From Mesorhizobium caraganae (GTDB taxonomy: Bacteria > Pseudomonadota > Alphaproteobacteria > Rhizobiales > Rhizobiaceae): 64,000 nt of DNA. Below are positions 1 through 9,025 of this stretch, one piece after another; the first letter of the stretch is position 1; the number at the start of each line of letters is the position of its first letter. The notes beneath the pieces are model-generated. The model made no database searches, was not told the origin of the DNA, and was given only the letters and a program-made list of their open reading frames with translations. The position numbers were made by a program, and so were the translations under genes. Location of the stretch: positions 1 to 64,000 of the forward strand of contig NZ_JAFCGY010000021.1 in assembly GCF_016836705.1 (NCBI RefSeq). Direction: 5' to 3'.

Positions 1-2143
1 CGGCCGAGCCGGCATCGCGGGTATAGGTGTAGGTGCCGTCGGCGGCCAGCGTCAGCTTGCCGTAGAGGCCCTGGATCTGGATGCCCAGCGTCGCGGTGTT
101 GTCGAGGGCGGCATTGGTGTCGCCGGCCTGAACGCCAACCACTGTCGCGCCGTCGGCGCCCTGGGTGTCGGTAACGCCGTCCGTGGTGTTCGCGTCGACC
201 GCGTCCGTACCACCGACAAGCACATTGCCCGTCGCGGGACCAAACTGGCCGGCTGCAATGCTGTCCGTATCGGCAACCGCCGTCGGCACGTCATCGACGA
301 TATTGATGACCAGATTGCCGGCCGGCGCCGGATCGCCGTCGGCGTCGGTCACCACCACCGCGAAGCTGGTGCTCGACGGATCGGTCAGCGTGTTGTCGAG
401 GAGTGTGTAGGAGTAGCTGATCGTGCCGAGGCCGGTCGCCGGATTGTAGACATAGCTTGCCGTCAGCGTGCCTGTCGTCCCGTCGGCGAACGCCGTCGGG
501 ATACCGGTCAATACATGGCCGCCCAGCGACACTGTCGTCAGGCCGTCCGGCGACGTGAAGCCGATCGTACCCGAGGTCGTTTCCGAGGTCGCAGGCTCGT
601 TCGAGCCCGAAGGCTCGCCGGCGCGCGCCGGCAGGCCAGCCTCATAGACCGTCGTGTCGGCGCCGCCCGCTACCGGGATCAATACGGTCGGCGTTCCATC
701 GCCGATCGAAATCGTCAGCGTGGTGTGCGAGGTGTCGCCGTCGCCGTCCTTGATCGTGTAAGTGAAGACGTCGTTGACGCCACCGGACGTGCCGGCATCG
801 CGAACATAGCTGTAGGTGCCGTCGGCAGCGAGCGTCAGCTTGCCATAGGCGCCCTGGATCTGCGTGCCAAGCGTGGCTGCGTCGTCGACATCGGCATTGG
901 TATTGCCGGCCGCAACGCCAACCACCGCCGCGCCATCGGCGCCCTTGGTGTCGGCGCCAGCGGCATTGCCGTCGGACCCGCTGCCGTCGATTACATTGCC
1001 GCCGACTGGCCCGAACGAGCCCGCCGCCACCGCGTCGGTGTCGGCAACCGCGGTCGGCACGTCGTCGACGATCTGGACGGACAGCGTGCCTGGAAGGGAG
1101 ACGTCTCCGTCGGTGTCGGTGACAGTCACCGTCATGTCGTCGAAGATGGAATCGGTCCCCGCGCCGGGGTGAGCCGCGCTATGAGCGAGCGTGTAGCTGT
1201 AGCTCACCTGGCCAGTCGCGGCGTCGTAGCCGTTGACGGTCAGCGTGTTGCCGAGCGGCGTCGTGATGTCGATCGGCGTCGATGCGCTGTTGGCAAGGGC
1301 AGCGCCCGAAATCACCTGGCCGGCAATGGTCAGCGAGCCGACACCGTCGGGCGAGGTGATGGTGAAGGTGCCGGTGTTGATCTCCGACTGGTCGGTGTTG
1401 GGCGAAGAATCTTGCGCCTCGCCCGAGCCTTCCGACCCCGAGCTTGCCGGCAGGCCTTTTTCATTGACGATGGTGTCGCCGCCATCGACGGAAGGCGTCA
1501 GGTCGATGATGGAGGGTGTGGAATCCGGCCGCACGCTCGGAAACAACTCGCGGTTATCCGGCTGGCCGAACGCCAGGTCTGTCGGGGGCAACAGCGCCGA
1601 AAGACCGAATCCGTCGCCGATGCCGCCGGGGGGAACCGAAAAGTCTCCGCCTGCACTTGAGTTCGAACCGCCCGGACCGGCCGAGATGGAGCCGTCGGCG
1701 CCAAAGGCGACATCGACGTGGCTGGCCTCGAGCGCGGCGATCAGGGCAACGCGCGGTACCTCGACGTCGCCAATGATGAACGTCGGCACGTTCAAGGCGC
1801 CATCCTTGATCACAATGACCGAGCCATCAGCCTGTTCGAGCACGAGGTTGTGGCCGTCGACCTTGATGTTGTCGATCGAGACGTCGGCCGGAAGCTTTAC
1901 CACGTTGCTGGCGTCGGCCACGTATTCGTGGGGCGCAGCTGCCGCCGGGGCCTTCGCCTCCGCAGGTGCATCTTGTTTGACGGGCGCGCCGCCGCCGACA
2001 TCGACGGGTACGGGCTCGGCAGGCGCCGGCTGGGCGGCTTGCGCTATCTGCGTCCCTGCCTGCGACGGCGAGCCGCCACGTTCAGAGGCCGAGTGCTCGT
2101 CCCAGGAATTCGAGACGGTGTCCAATTCGTTACTGTTCGTCAT
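1..2143 (-). CDS. Giant repeat adhesin, Ig/VCBS-like, type I secreted (N-terminal part; runs off the left edge)
   Basis: The leftward frame from the ATG at 2143 stays open for 714 codons to the window edge, so only the N-terminal part is seen. Residues 1-75 are polar and rich in Ala, Pro and Glu. Residues about 75-145 form a conserved rhizobial N-terminal module (VVKLPADVSIDNIKVDG...LVLEQADG). A Gly/Ser-rich linker follows, then beta-rich Ig/VCBS-type repeats with the recurring words VTDTDGD, IVDDVPTAVADTD and GKLTLAADG(S/T)Y(S/T)Y. No signal peptide is visible, as expected for a substrate exported through its C-terminus. The gene is divergent from a LapG-like protease and lies beside an ABC/HlyD/TolC export set, which together suggest a LapA/BapA-like biofilm adhesin. 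The family is clear from repeats and context; the ligand is unknown. Confidence 0.85.
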   Translation of the reverse strand, partial: MTNSNELDTVSNSWDEHSASERGGSPSQAGTQIAQAAQPAPAEPVPVDVGGGAPVKQDAPAEAKAPAAAAPHEYVADASNVVKLPADVSIDNIKVDGHNLVLEQADGSVIVIKDGALNVPTFIIGDVEVPRVALIAALEASHVDVAFGADGSISAGPGGSNSSAGGDFSVPPGGIGDGFGLSALLPPTDLAFGQPDNRELFPSVRPDSTPSIIDLTPSVDGGDTIVNEKGLPASSGSEGSGEAQDSSPNTDQSEINTGTFTITSPDGVGSLTIAGQVISGAALANSASTPIDITTPLGNTLTVNGYDAATGQVSYSYTLAHSAAHPGAGTDSIFDDMTVTVTDTDGDVSLPGTLSVQIVDDVPTAVADTDAVAAGSFGPVGGNVIDGSGSDGNAAGADTKGADGAAVVGVAAGNTNADVDDAATLGTQIQGAYGKLTLAADGTYSYVRDAGTSGGVNDVFTYTIKDGDGDTSHTTLTISIGDGTPTVLIPVAGGADTTVYEAGLPARAGEPSGSNEPATSETTSGTIGFTSPDGLTTVSLGGHVLTGIPTAFADGTTGTLTASYVYNPATGLGTISYSYTLLDNTLTDPSSTSFAVVVTDADGDPAPAGNLVINIVDDVPTAVADTDSIAAGQFGPATGNVLVGGTDAVDANTTDGVTDTQGADGATVVGVQAGDTNAALDNTATLGIQIQGLYGKLTLAADGTYTYTRDAGSA
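26..1480 (-). repeat. Tandem adhesin repeats, about 783-nt period
   Basis: The block around 26-290 and the block around 812-1080 are near-copies. The stretch encoding GKLTLAADG plus the preceding LGIQIQG/LGTQIQG word recurs at 71 and 854, a spacing of 783 nt (261 codons). The intervening parts (around 380-520 and 1150-1270) are weaker copies of each other. The period is a whole number of codons, so unit gain or loss keeps the frame. More units probably lie beyond the left edge. Confidence 0.8.
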
Positions 2144-2467
2144 AGCCAAAACCCCTCCGGCATTTCCCGGAAAGAGACAGTGACGGCCTCTGCTTTGCAA
2201 CTATCCTGTAATCACTTTCATATATTCTGGTATAACTGTCTCGGCATTTTTTCCACGTGGTAAACACCAAACATATAACCTGATATACAACGGCAGGGCC
2301 GTGGCCCCGTTTGATATCCGCCGGTCGGGATGGGTTGGTAAAAAGTAGTATAAAATTGAATAAAATTTTATGCAAAATAGATGTTCCGGTTTGCCAGAAA
2401 CTTATCCACCTTCCTTTCCAGTAATTTGAGACAAGATTGGTAGCGTCCACAGTCAAAGGTGGGCGTT
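2144..2467. promoter_or_regulatory. AT-rich divergent promoter region, adhesin / lapG-like
   Basis: This 324-nt stretch separates two divergent starts and is much richer in A/T than the flanking genes. It holds a perfect inverted repeat (8-nt arms ATAAAATT/AATTTTAT at 2351-2358 and 2365-2372) and an 8-nt palindrome CCACGTGG at 2253-2260. No open frame in it looks coding. I infer that it carries both promoters and possibly operator sites; no specific factor can be assigned. Confidence 0.5.
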
Positions 2468-3412
2468 ATGAAAAAAGAAAAATCTGCCCCGGGGATAACC
2501 GGGCTCAAGCTGCTCCTGCTGGCAATGGGCATCGCAAGCCTGCCGCAGCCATCATCCGCGAGTGCCGTTGCCGCGGATGCCGGGGCTGTCGCTGGAATGC
2601 TGGCGGCGGTCGAAACCCCGCCCAGTCTCGGCGGCGTTTCGCTGCTGCGGCAGCAGCCTTGGCAGCCTGTTTCGGCCTACAGGATCAGCATGATTTTCGG
2701 CAGCTATGGTCCTGTTGCCGTTAATGAAAAGCGAGATCCTTCGATCGCACAGGACGACGCCGGAATCGACCCGATCCAGACGGCGGCGATCATTCCCGGC
2801 GTGTTCGGTTCGGTTGCCCTGTCGATGCGCAATTTCCCGGTCTCGGCGCGCTGGGCGCCTGTCTACAAGGCAATTGTCGAGTGCACCGCGGGTAGTGCAT
2901 GCGAGCGCAAGAACAGCACCTTTGCCGGGATCGTCGAGGCAGCCCGGGACAAGCGCTTCATCGACAAGCTGTCCTTCGTCAACTCAAGTATAAATCGCGC
3001 GATCGCCTACAAGAAGGACAGCGTGGTTTACGGCAAGCTCGACTACTGGGCCAAGCCCTCGGAAATCCTCGAGCGCCGGGCAGGGGACTGCGAGGATTTC
3101 GCTATCCTCAAGATGGCGGCGCTGCTGCGTGCGGGCATCCCGGCTCAGAGCATGTCGCTGGTTGTCTTGCAGGATCGCAAGCGCGGTTTCTTCCATGCCG
3201 TGCTGTCGGTCAGCACCGGCAGTGGCGTCTTCATTCTCGACAGTCTGAGCAATGTCGTTTCGCGAGACAGCGATCTGCCGAGCTACGTGCCGCTGTATTC
3301 GTTCAGCACCGACCGCGCATGGATCCATGGCGCAAAGACCGGCTCTGCGCAAATCGCCGATATCAAGGGCGGCCTTTCGACGGTCGCGCCGGGCGAAGGT
3401 CTGCAACAGTAA
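2468..3412 (+). CDS. LapG-like periplasmic transglutaminase-like cysteine protease (Peptidase C93)
   Basis: The protein has 314 aa from the ATG at 2468, preceded by AAAGGTGGG; an in-frame GTG three codons upstream is the alternative start. An N-terminal basic and hydrophobic segment (residues 1-32) looks like a signal peptide. The catalytic triad of the bacterial transglutaminase-like cysteine proteinase family is visible: Cys208 in RRAGDCEDFAIL, His243 in FFHAVLS and Asp258 in FILDSLSN. LapG enzymes cut LapA-type adhesins near the N-terminus to release them from the outer membrane, normally under control of the c-di-GMP receptor LapD. The divergent adhesin and the neighbouring secretion operon fit that role. 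No lapD-like gene is present in the window. The family call is strong; the substrate is inferred from position. Confidence 0.88.
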   Translation: MKKEKSAPGITGLKLLLLAMGIASLPQPSSASAVAADAGAVAGMLAAVETPPSLGGVSLLRQQPWQPVSAYRISMIFGSYGPVAVNEKRDPSIAQDDAGIDPIQTAAIIPGVFGSVALSMRNFPVSARWAPVYKAIVECTAGSACERKNSTFAGIVEAARDKRFIDKLSFVNSSINRAIAYKKDSVVYGKLDYWAKPSEILERRAGDCEDFAILKMAALLRAGIPAQSMSLVVLQDRKRGFFHAVLSVSTGSGVFILDSLSNVVSRDSDLPSYVPLYSFSTDRAWIHGAKTGSAQIADIKGGLSTVAPGEGLQQ

Positions 3413-3439
3413 GTATGCCGTCAGGGTGTCTTGGGCGCC

Positions 3440-4081
3440 CTAGCCGCCGAAGACGAACGCCATCAGCAGTTCCGGCTCGACCACCGGCGCCCGCACCGCG
3501 TTCAGTTGACCCCGGTAGCGGCGGTCACCGGCGCCGATGACGAAACCGGTGGCGACCGGCGTCTCGCCATTGGCCTCAAGCCTGGCGAATATGTCGGCGA
3601 CATGGAGGTCCAGCGCCAGCTTGAGGTCGTGGCGCGTGTCCTCGTTCGGCGCCGCCGGCAATTGACGACGCACCAGTTGCTGGAACGGCGCATTGAAGGT
3701 CAGGATCTTCTTCGACGATGACAGGGCAAAGGCCGGCGAGGGACAGGCGACCAGAATGGCGTTGATGGTCTTGATCGACGCCAGCCGCTGCAAGGTTAGG
3801 TTCTCGTCGGCCAGTCCACGCATGCAGGCTACGCGGATTGCCGATGTCAGGTTTCCGGTGTTGGCGTGGCTCTCGGCGATCTCTTCGATCAGCATGCCGA
3901 TCGTGCATTTCCGGTTTTCGGCCATTTGCTTCAACGAGGTCCAGAACGCACGCTCCAGACGAATGCCGCGGCGCGTGCCGCCACGCGCCACGACCCGGAA
4001 CTCCAGTCCGAAATCCTCTGCCACCAGCGGCGGCAGCAGCCGGTCGCGATCGGCAGGAGGGGAGATCGCACTACCGCTCAC
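3440..4081 (-). CDS. Ribbon-helix-helix domain protein with PAS-like C-terminal half
   Basis: This is a 213-aa protein with a GTG start at 4081 that overlaps the end of the HlyD gene by 11 nt, so it is the last gene of the secretion operon. Residues about 38-90 (RGIRLERAFWTSLK...) match the ribbon-helix-helix_4 type found in rhizobial proteins. The second half (NAILVACPSPAFALSSSKKILTFN..., then ...GFVIGAGDRRYRGQLNAVR) reads like a PAS sensory fold. I infer a DNA-binding, possibly ligand- or redox-responsive regulator of the adhesin/export locus, but a non-DNA-binding protein-interaction role is also possible. It converges with the lapG-like gene, with 27 nt between the stops. Confidence 0.7.
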   Translation of the reverse strand: MSGSAISPPADRDRLLPPLVAEDFGLEFRVVARGGTRRGIRLERAFWTSLKQMAENRKCTIGMLIEEIAESHANTGNLTSAIRVACMRGLADENLTLQRLASIKTINAILVACPSPAFALSSSKKILTFNAPFQQLVRRQLPAAPNEDTRHDLKLALDLHVADIFARLEANGETPVATGFVIGAGDRRYRGQLNAVRAPVVEPELLMAFVFGG

Positions 4082-5360
4082 TCATCGCCTCCTCACGCGC
4101 CTTGTTGATAGGCTTCATCAGGTAGGTGAGGATCGTCTTGCGTCCGGTCTTGATGTCGACCGAACAGATCATGCCGGGGATGATCGAATAGGTCTTGCCG
4201 TCGCGTGTCAGCGTCGATTTGTCGGTGGCGACGCGAACCTGATAGTAGGGTTCGCCAGTCTTCTGGTCGACCAGGCTGTCGGCGGTGATGTTCGAGACCT
4301 TGCCTTCGATGCCGCCGAAGATCGAGAAGTCATAGGCAGTCACCTTGATCAGGGCATCCTGCCCCGGCCGGATGAAGGCGACGTCTCGCGGTGAAACCCG
4401 CGCTTCGACCAGCAGGGTCTCGGAGGTCGGCACGATGCCCGCGACGACGGCGCCGGGCTGGACGAAAGCGCCAACCGTGTTGATGTCGAGCGTGTTGACG
4501 ATACCGTCGACAGGCGACCGTATGTCGGTGCGCGCCACCTTGTCGGTGGCGCCGCGGATCGTCTCATCCACCACCGAGAGGTCGGCGAGCGCCTGTGTCA
4601 GATCGCTGAGCGCTTCCTGTTGCAGCTGCAGGCCGAGTTCATCGACCTGAAGCTGGGCTTCCGTGATGGCCGACTTGGCTTTCTTGATGGTTTCGCCGGC
4701 GAGTGCCAGCTGACCATTGAGCTCGGTCTGCTCGCGCTCGACGCGGAGTTGCTCGGTTCGCGCCATCAGGCCTTTCTTGACCATCGCTTCGACCAGCTTC
4801 GCCTCCTGGTCGCTGACGGCCAGATTCTTGGTGAGGCGATCGGCATTGGCGTTGGCCTCATCCAGTTCCTTCTCGCGCTGATCGAGGCGCGACTTGAGAA
4901 CCGATAGCTTGACTTCGAAGTTGTCGCGGCGCGCGATGAGCAGCTTCTGCTCGTTGTCGCAGATTTCCGGCGCGACCTTCTGGATCTCGGACGGGCAGGG
5001 AAATGCGCCCTCGAGATTGCCGGTCTGTTCGAATTTGAGCCGTGCAATGCGCGTCTGCAGCGCCCGCGCCTTGGCCTGCTGCTCGCCAAGGCTTGAGGTG
5101 TTGAAGGTGTTGTCGAGGCGAATGATGAGGTCGTTCTTCTTGACGATCTGCCCTATCTTCACAGCGATTTCCTGAACAACGCCGGGCTCGCTGGCCTGGA
5201 TGATCTGGGTCTTCGACGCGGGTATGATCTTGCCGTCGCCGCGTGCGATTTCATCGACCTCGGCAAAGGACGCCCAGGCGACCGAACTCGCAAAAAGCGC
5301 TCCGATGATGAATATCGACGCCGACGCAAAAAGCGGCGGGCGGTCTTCCCTGGCAAGCAT
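4071..5360 (-). CDS. HlyD-family type I secretion periplasmic adaptor
   Basis: The protein has 429 aa with an ATG at 5360. It starts with a short cytoplasmic tail and one membrane helix (residues about 10-30), then a lipoyl/barrel-sandwich half (SEPGVVQEIAVKIGQIVKKNDLI). A long alpha-helical coiled coil of about 150 residues rich in Glu, Lys, Gln and Leu follows, then the second lipoyl half (RSPVDGIVNTLDINTVGAFV) and the beta-barrel region ending in IIPGMICSVDIKTGRKTILTYLMKP. The C-terminal IxPGMxxxVDIxTGRKT stretch is typical of membrane fusion proteins of type I secretion. It bridges the ABC exporter encoded 46 nt upstream and the TolC-like channel, and probably exports the adjacent adhesin. 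Confidence 0.93.
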   Translation of the reverse strand: MLAREDRPPLFASASIFIIGALFASSVAWASFAEVDEIARGDGKIIPASKTQIIQASEPGVVQEIAVKIGQIVKKNDLIIRLDNTFNTSSLGEQQAKARALQTRIARLKFEQTGNLEGAFPCPSEIQKVAPEICDNEQKLLIARRDNFEVKLSVLKSRLDQREKELDEANANADRLTKNLAVSDQEAKLVEAMVKKGLMARTEQLRVEREQTELNGQLALAGETIKKAKSAITEAQLQVDELGLQLQQEALSDLTQALADLSVVDETIRGATDKVARTDIRSPVDGIVNTLDINTVGAFVQPGAVVAGIVPTSETLLVEARVSPRDVAFIRPGQDALIKVTAYDFSIFGGIEGKVSNITADSLVDQKTGEPYYQVRVATDKSTLTRDGKTYSIIPGMICSVDIKTGRKTILTYLMKPINKAREEAMSER

Positions 5361-5406
5361 TTCCCATGCCCCAACGTATTGAATGCACTCAACAAGTCTG
5401 TTTCTG

Positions 5407-7539
5407 TCAGGCGCTCGTTCTCTGCAGCGCCTGTATCACTTGGTCTTTCGGTCCATCAGCAACGATCTTGCCCTGCTCGATGACAATCAGGCGGTCGGCC
5501 AACTCTAGCATGCTGAAGCGGTGCGTCGAAACGATCAGCGTCGTGCTGCGATCGAAGGCCACCTTGAGCTGCTTGATCAGCTGGCGCTCGGAAGCCAGAT
5601 CCATCGAGCCGGACGGCTCGTCCAGGAAGACGATTTTCGGTTTGGTCAGCAACAGGCGGGCAATTGCCATTGTCTGCCTCTGGCCGCCCGAGAGATTGGT
5701 GCCGCGCTCGCCGACATTCATGTCGTAGCCGCGCGGATGGCGAGAGACGAAATCGTCGACGCCGGCAGCCTTGGCCGCTTCGACGATCTGTTCATCGGTC
5801 GCCTCCGGACACGCCATCAGGAGATTTTCCTTGATGGTGCCCGAAAACAGATCGTTGGCCTGCGCGACGATACCGACCGCGGCGCGAACCTCCGACGGGT
5901 GGTATTGGCGGATGTCGATGCCGTCCAGCAGCAGCTCGCCGGAGGTCGGCAGGAAGAGCCTGCCGATCAGCCGACCCATGGTCGTCTTTCCCGAGCCTAT
6001 GCGGCCGATGATGCCGATCCGCTCGCCGGGCTTCACCGAGAAGTTCACGCCGGTCAGAACTTCGTTTTCAGAACCCGGATAGACAAAGCCGACGTTCCTG
6101 AACGCCATCGCGCCATTGCGAATGGGGCGGTTGACGAAACCAACCGTGTCCGGCCGATCCTCCGGCTGCGCCATGATCGAATTGACAATTCGCAAGGATA
6201 GCATTGCCTGACGAAGTCTGGACAAGGTGATAGCGATCTGCCCAAGCGGAGCCACCGCCCGGCCCGCCAGCATGACGGTGCCGATGATGGCGCCGGTGGA
6301 GACATGCCCTTCCGAAAAGGCATAAGCGCCGGCCACGATCAGGGCGACGGTCACCAACTGCTGGATGGCCTGCGTTATGTTGCCGGCAGCAGCCGAAAGC
6401 TGCTTGATCTTCTCGGAGGTGTTTGATGCGTTCTTGGAATGCTCTGCCCATTTTCGCAGAAGATACGCCTCTGCCCGCAACGACTTGATCGTCTCAAGCG
6501 TGGAGATGGATTCAACCAGCAGGGCCTGGCGTTGCGAAGCCTCGTTCATGGACGCGGCAACGCGTTTGCCGATACGCCGTTGTGTGATCAGCCCGACGAT
6601 CACGGAGGCGACAAAGGCAATGGCCGGTATGATGACCAGCCAGCCGCCTATCGCATAGATGACAAGAAGAAAGACGAAGACGAATGCAGTGTCGATGAAG
6701 ACGCTGACGGTGTTCGATGTGAAAAACTCGCGTACGAACTCGTACTGCGTCACCCGATTTGCATATTCGCCGGTTGAGCCGGGCCGTGCCGACAAGGACG
6801 AGTTCAGCACCTTCTCGAACAGCATGTAGGAAATGCGAAGATCGGCTTTGCGCCCGGCATAGTCGATCAGCGACGCTCTGGCGGTCTTCAAGAGCAGGTC
6901 GAACAGAATGACCGCGCCGATCCCGATCGACAGCACCCAGAGCGTCGATATCGCCTTGTTCGGCAAGATCCTGTCGTAGACATTCATGGTGAAGATCGGC
7001 GAGGCAAGGGCCAACAGATTGATGAATACCGCCGACAGGATGACCTTCGAATAGGTGCGCCAGAATGGCCCCATCGTTCCGGTCAACCAATGTCGCCGCT
7101 CAATCTTGGCCGCAGAACCGATGCTCATCCCCTCGACCGCGTTGGCATAGGTTATCGAGAAGGAAACGCCGCCGCTTATGTAGCTTCCGGCAAGTTCGGA
7201 TTTGCTGATGGTTGTGCGCCCGTCCTCCTGGGCAGCGGTCGTAAATCCACCGTCCTCTGTCTCGGCAAGCAGCGCAACTGGCAATTGGCTGACGCGAAAC
7301 AGGATGGCGGGGAGGTCGATGCGTCCGCGAAGAAAATCGCGATGGCTGAACTCCGTGATTTCAAGGCCGACGCGTTCGGCAAGATGCCGAATGGCGTCGA
7401 TATCGATTTGGGTATCCGACAGCGGCACGCCGGCAAACAGCACGGTCTCGGCACTCGGCCTGCCCAGGTAGCCGGCAACAGCCGAAAAGCAGGCCTTGAA
7501 GGCCTCCTTTGGGGACAGGATTTTAGGTTGTGGGTTCAC
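5407..7539 (-). CDS. Type I secretion ABC transporter, permease/ATPase (LapB-like)
   Basis: The protein has 710 aa with an apparent GTG start at 7539. Residues 1-130 resemble a degenerate C39 peptidase-like domain without the catalytic Cys/His pair; this domain binds repeat substrates in LapB/HlyB-type exporters. Residues about 155-430 hold six membrane helices. The C-terminal ATPase domain has Walker A GRIGSGKTT, signature LSGGQRQ and Walker B IVFLDEPSGSMD with the catalytic Glu, followed by a switch His in STHRFSM. The domain order and the HlyD and TolC neighbours make it the inner-membrane motor of a LapA/BapA-type adhesin exporter. Spacing to the neighbours is 37-46 nt, so co-transcription is likely. 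Confidence 0.93.
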   Translation of the reverse strand: MNPQPKILSPKEAFKACFSAVAGYLGRPSAETVLFAGVPLSDTQIDIDAIRHLAERVGLEITEFSHRDFLRGRIDLPAILFRVSQLPVALLAETEDGGFTTAAQEDGRTTISKSELAGSYISGGVSFSITYANAVEGMSIGSAAKIERRHWLTGTMGPFWRTYSKVILSAVFINLLALASPIFTMNVYDRILPNKAISTLWVLSIGIGAVILFDLLLKTARASLIDYAGRKADLRISYMLFEKVLNSSLSARPGSTGEYANRVTQYEFVREFFTSNTVSVFIDTAFVFVFLLVIYAIGGWLVIIPAIAFVASVIVGLITQRRIGKRVAASMNEASQRQALLVESISTLETIKSLRAEAYLLRKWAEHSKNASNTSEKIKQLSAAAGNITQAIQQLVTVALIVAGAYAFSEGHVSTGAIIGTVMLAGRAVAPLGQIAITLSRLRQAMLSLRIVNSIMAQPEDRPDTVGFVNRPIRNGAMAFRNVGFVYPGSENEVLTGVNFSVKPGERIGIIGRIGSGKTTMGRLIGRLFLPTSGELLLDGIDIRQYHPSEVRAAVGIVAQANDLFSGTIKENLLMACPEATDEQIVEAAKAAGVDDFVSRHPRGYDMNVGERGTNLSGGQRQTMAIARLLLTKPKIVFLDEPSGSMDLASERQLIKQLKVAFDRSTTLIVSTHRFSMLELADRLIVIEQGKIVADGPKDQVIQALQRTSA

Positions 7540-7576
7540 GATCCGCCCGCAGGACTATCGTTCGACCTTGGCCTTC

Positions 7577-9025
7577 CTACTTTTTCCTTACCGGCGCGAG
7601 GATGTCAAAAGGCAGATCGTTCTTTTGCTCCGACGGCGTGCGTGCATAGGTTTCGGTGTCGGCCGTTTCCGGTGCATTGAACTCGGCCTTGGCGTAGGCG
7701 GTTGCTTGTTTGGCCGGCTGAAGGTCCATGGTCTTCAGCAACTGTCCGGTTGCCGCCAGCAGCCGGTACTGGGCGAAAAGCGACGCGTAGGACGCGGTGT
7801 CGGCAAGCGTCGCTGTGTTGAACCGGGTGTTCTGTGCGTCAAGCACGTCGAGCAGCGAGCGCTGTCCGACCTTGAACTGCTCGCGATAGGACCCCACCAA
7901 CTTTTCGCTGGCGGCTGCCTGAAGCTTCAGCGTCTTGGCCAGGTCGGCCTGCCGGAAGCGTCGATCCCATGACGTACGGACGGCTTCCTCGATCTCGCGC
8001 AGGACTTGGTGCAGGACAAGGCGCTGCTCGCTGGTGCGGCGGATTTGCTCCTGCTCGTTGGCCTTGTCGATGCCGCCGCGATAAAGGTTCCAGCGCAGCA
8101 CGACCCTTGCCTGAAGGTCGCTCGTGTCGCCGTCACTGCCATCGATGTCGGATCCTGCCCGGGCGATACCTTCGGCGGTGATCGACGGCCCGAATTTTGC
8201 CCGTGCGGCATCCACGAGGGAAGCCGCCGCGTCGATATCGCTGTTGGCCATATGCACGCGCGGATTGTTCTGTCGTGCCAGCCCGATTGCTTCGTCAAGC
8301 GATCTCGGCAGCGCGGCAGACACATCGCCCGGCCTCGAGGCGCTGGTCAGCGGCTTACCGACAGTCTTGAAGAACCGGATCTTTGCTGCCTCTAGTTCCT
8401 CGGTGGCTTCCTGCACACGGGCCTTGGCGGCGAACAGCCGCTCCTCAGCCTGCTGACGATCGGCCTCGTTCAGCGCGCCGCCGGCAATGCCTTGCCGGAT
8501 GTCGCCGAGAATTCCCTGATGGAATCCGAGGTTCTTCTTTGCTTCGACAACGATCGAGGCCTGCAACATGGCTTCGAGGTAATCCTGGACAACCGAGAGC
8601 CCGATGAATTCGGACCGTTCCAGAACCCGGAACGAGGCACCGTCGACGCGCGAGGCCTGGCGGTTTAGTTCGGCGCGCCTTGCACCGCTGTCGTAGAGCG
8701 TCTGCGTAACCGTGAGGTCGGTTTCAGCTGGATAGAGCGTGTCATTCTCGATGGAAAGTGAGCGCCTGTCCGGATTGTCGAGGCGGCGAGCCCCCGCCGA
8801 CGCTTCCAGGTCAACGCTGGGAAGATAAAGCCCCTTCGCCTGGCGCAGTTCGAATTCGATTGCTTCGCGGTTTTCGATTGCCTGGCCAATCTCGGGATTG
8901 GACTCCACCGCGACCGCCATCGCCTCTTTAAGAGTGAGCGCGTGAGCATTCCCGCAGCTCAATATGGCAACCGTCGTCAGCAGGCCAAGGCGCTTGCATA
9001 TGGCCCACATAGTTGTTGAATTCAT
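7577..9025 (-). CDS. TolC-family outer-membrane channel of the type I secretion system
   Basis: The protein is 482 aa from the ATG at 9025, preceded by GGGGTGGG; a GTG three codons upstream is also in frame. A signal peptide ends near NAHA (residues about 1-30). Two repeated halves of long amphipathic helices follow, with TolC features: LTLKEAMAVAVESNPEI at the start, YLPSVDLEAS, LTVTQTLYDSGARRAELN and, in the second half, RWNLYRGGIDKANEQEQI. The C-terminal tail after about residue 435 is polar. It is the first gene of the export operon tolC-like, ABC, hlyD, RHH. I infer that it forms the outer-membrane tunnel and, for LapA-type adhesins, the anchor point that retains the uncleaved adhesin. 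Confidence 0.9.
   Translation of the reverse strand: MNSTTMWAICKRLGLLTTVAILSCGNAHALTLKEAMAVAVESNPEIGQAIENREAIEFELRQAKGLYLPSVDLEASAGARRLDNPDRRSLSIENDTLYPAETDLTVTQTLYDSGARRAELNRQASRVDGASFRVLERSEFIGLSVVQDYLEAMLQASIVVEAKKNLGFHQGILGDIRQGIAGGALNEADRQQAEERLFAAKARVQEATEELEAAKIRFFKTVGKPLTSASRPGDVSAALPRSLDEAIGLARQNNPRVHMANSDIDAAASLVDAARAKFGPSITAEGIARAGSDIDGSDGDTSDLQARVVLRWNLYRGGIDKANEQEQIRRTSEQRLVLHQVLREIEEAVRTSWDRRFRQADLAKTLKLQAAASEKLVGSYREQFKVGQRSLLDVLDAQNTRFNTATLADTASYASLFAQYRLLAATGQLLKTMDLQPAKQATAYAKAEFNAPETADTETYARTPSEQKNDLPFDILAPVRKK

Noticed and set aside
515-1660. Long rightward open frame of 381 codons
   Set aside because: It is antisense to the adhesin repeats; its Arg/Val/Gly-rich product has no motif, and the opposite strand carries the repeated VCBS words.
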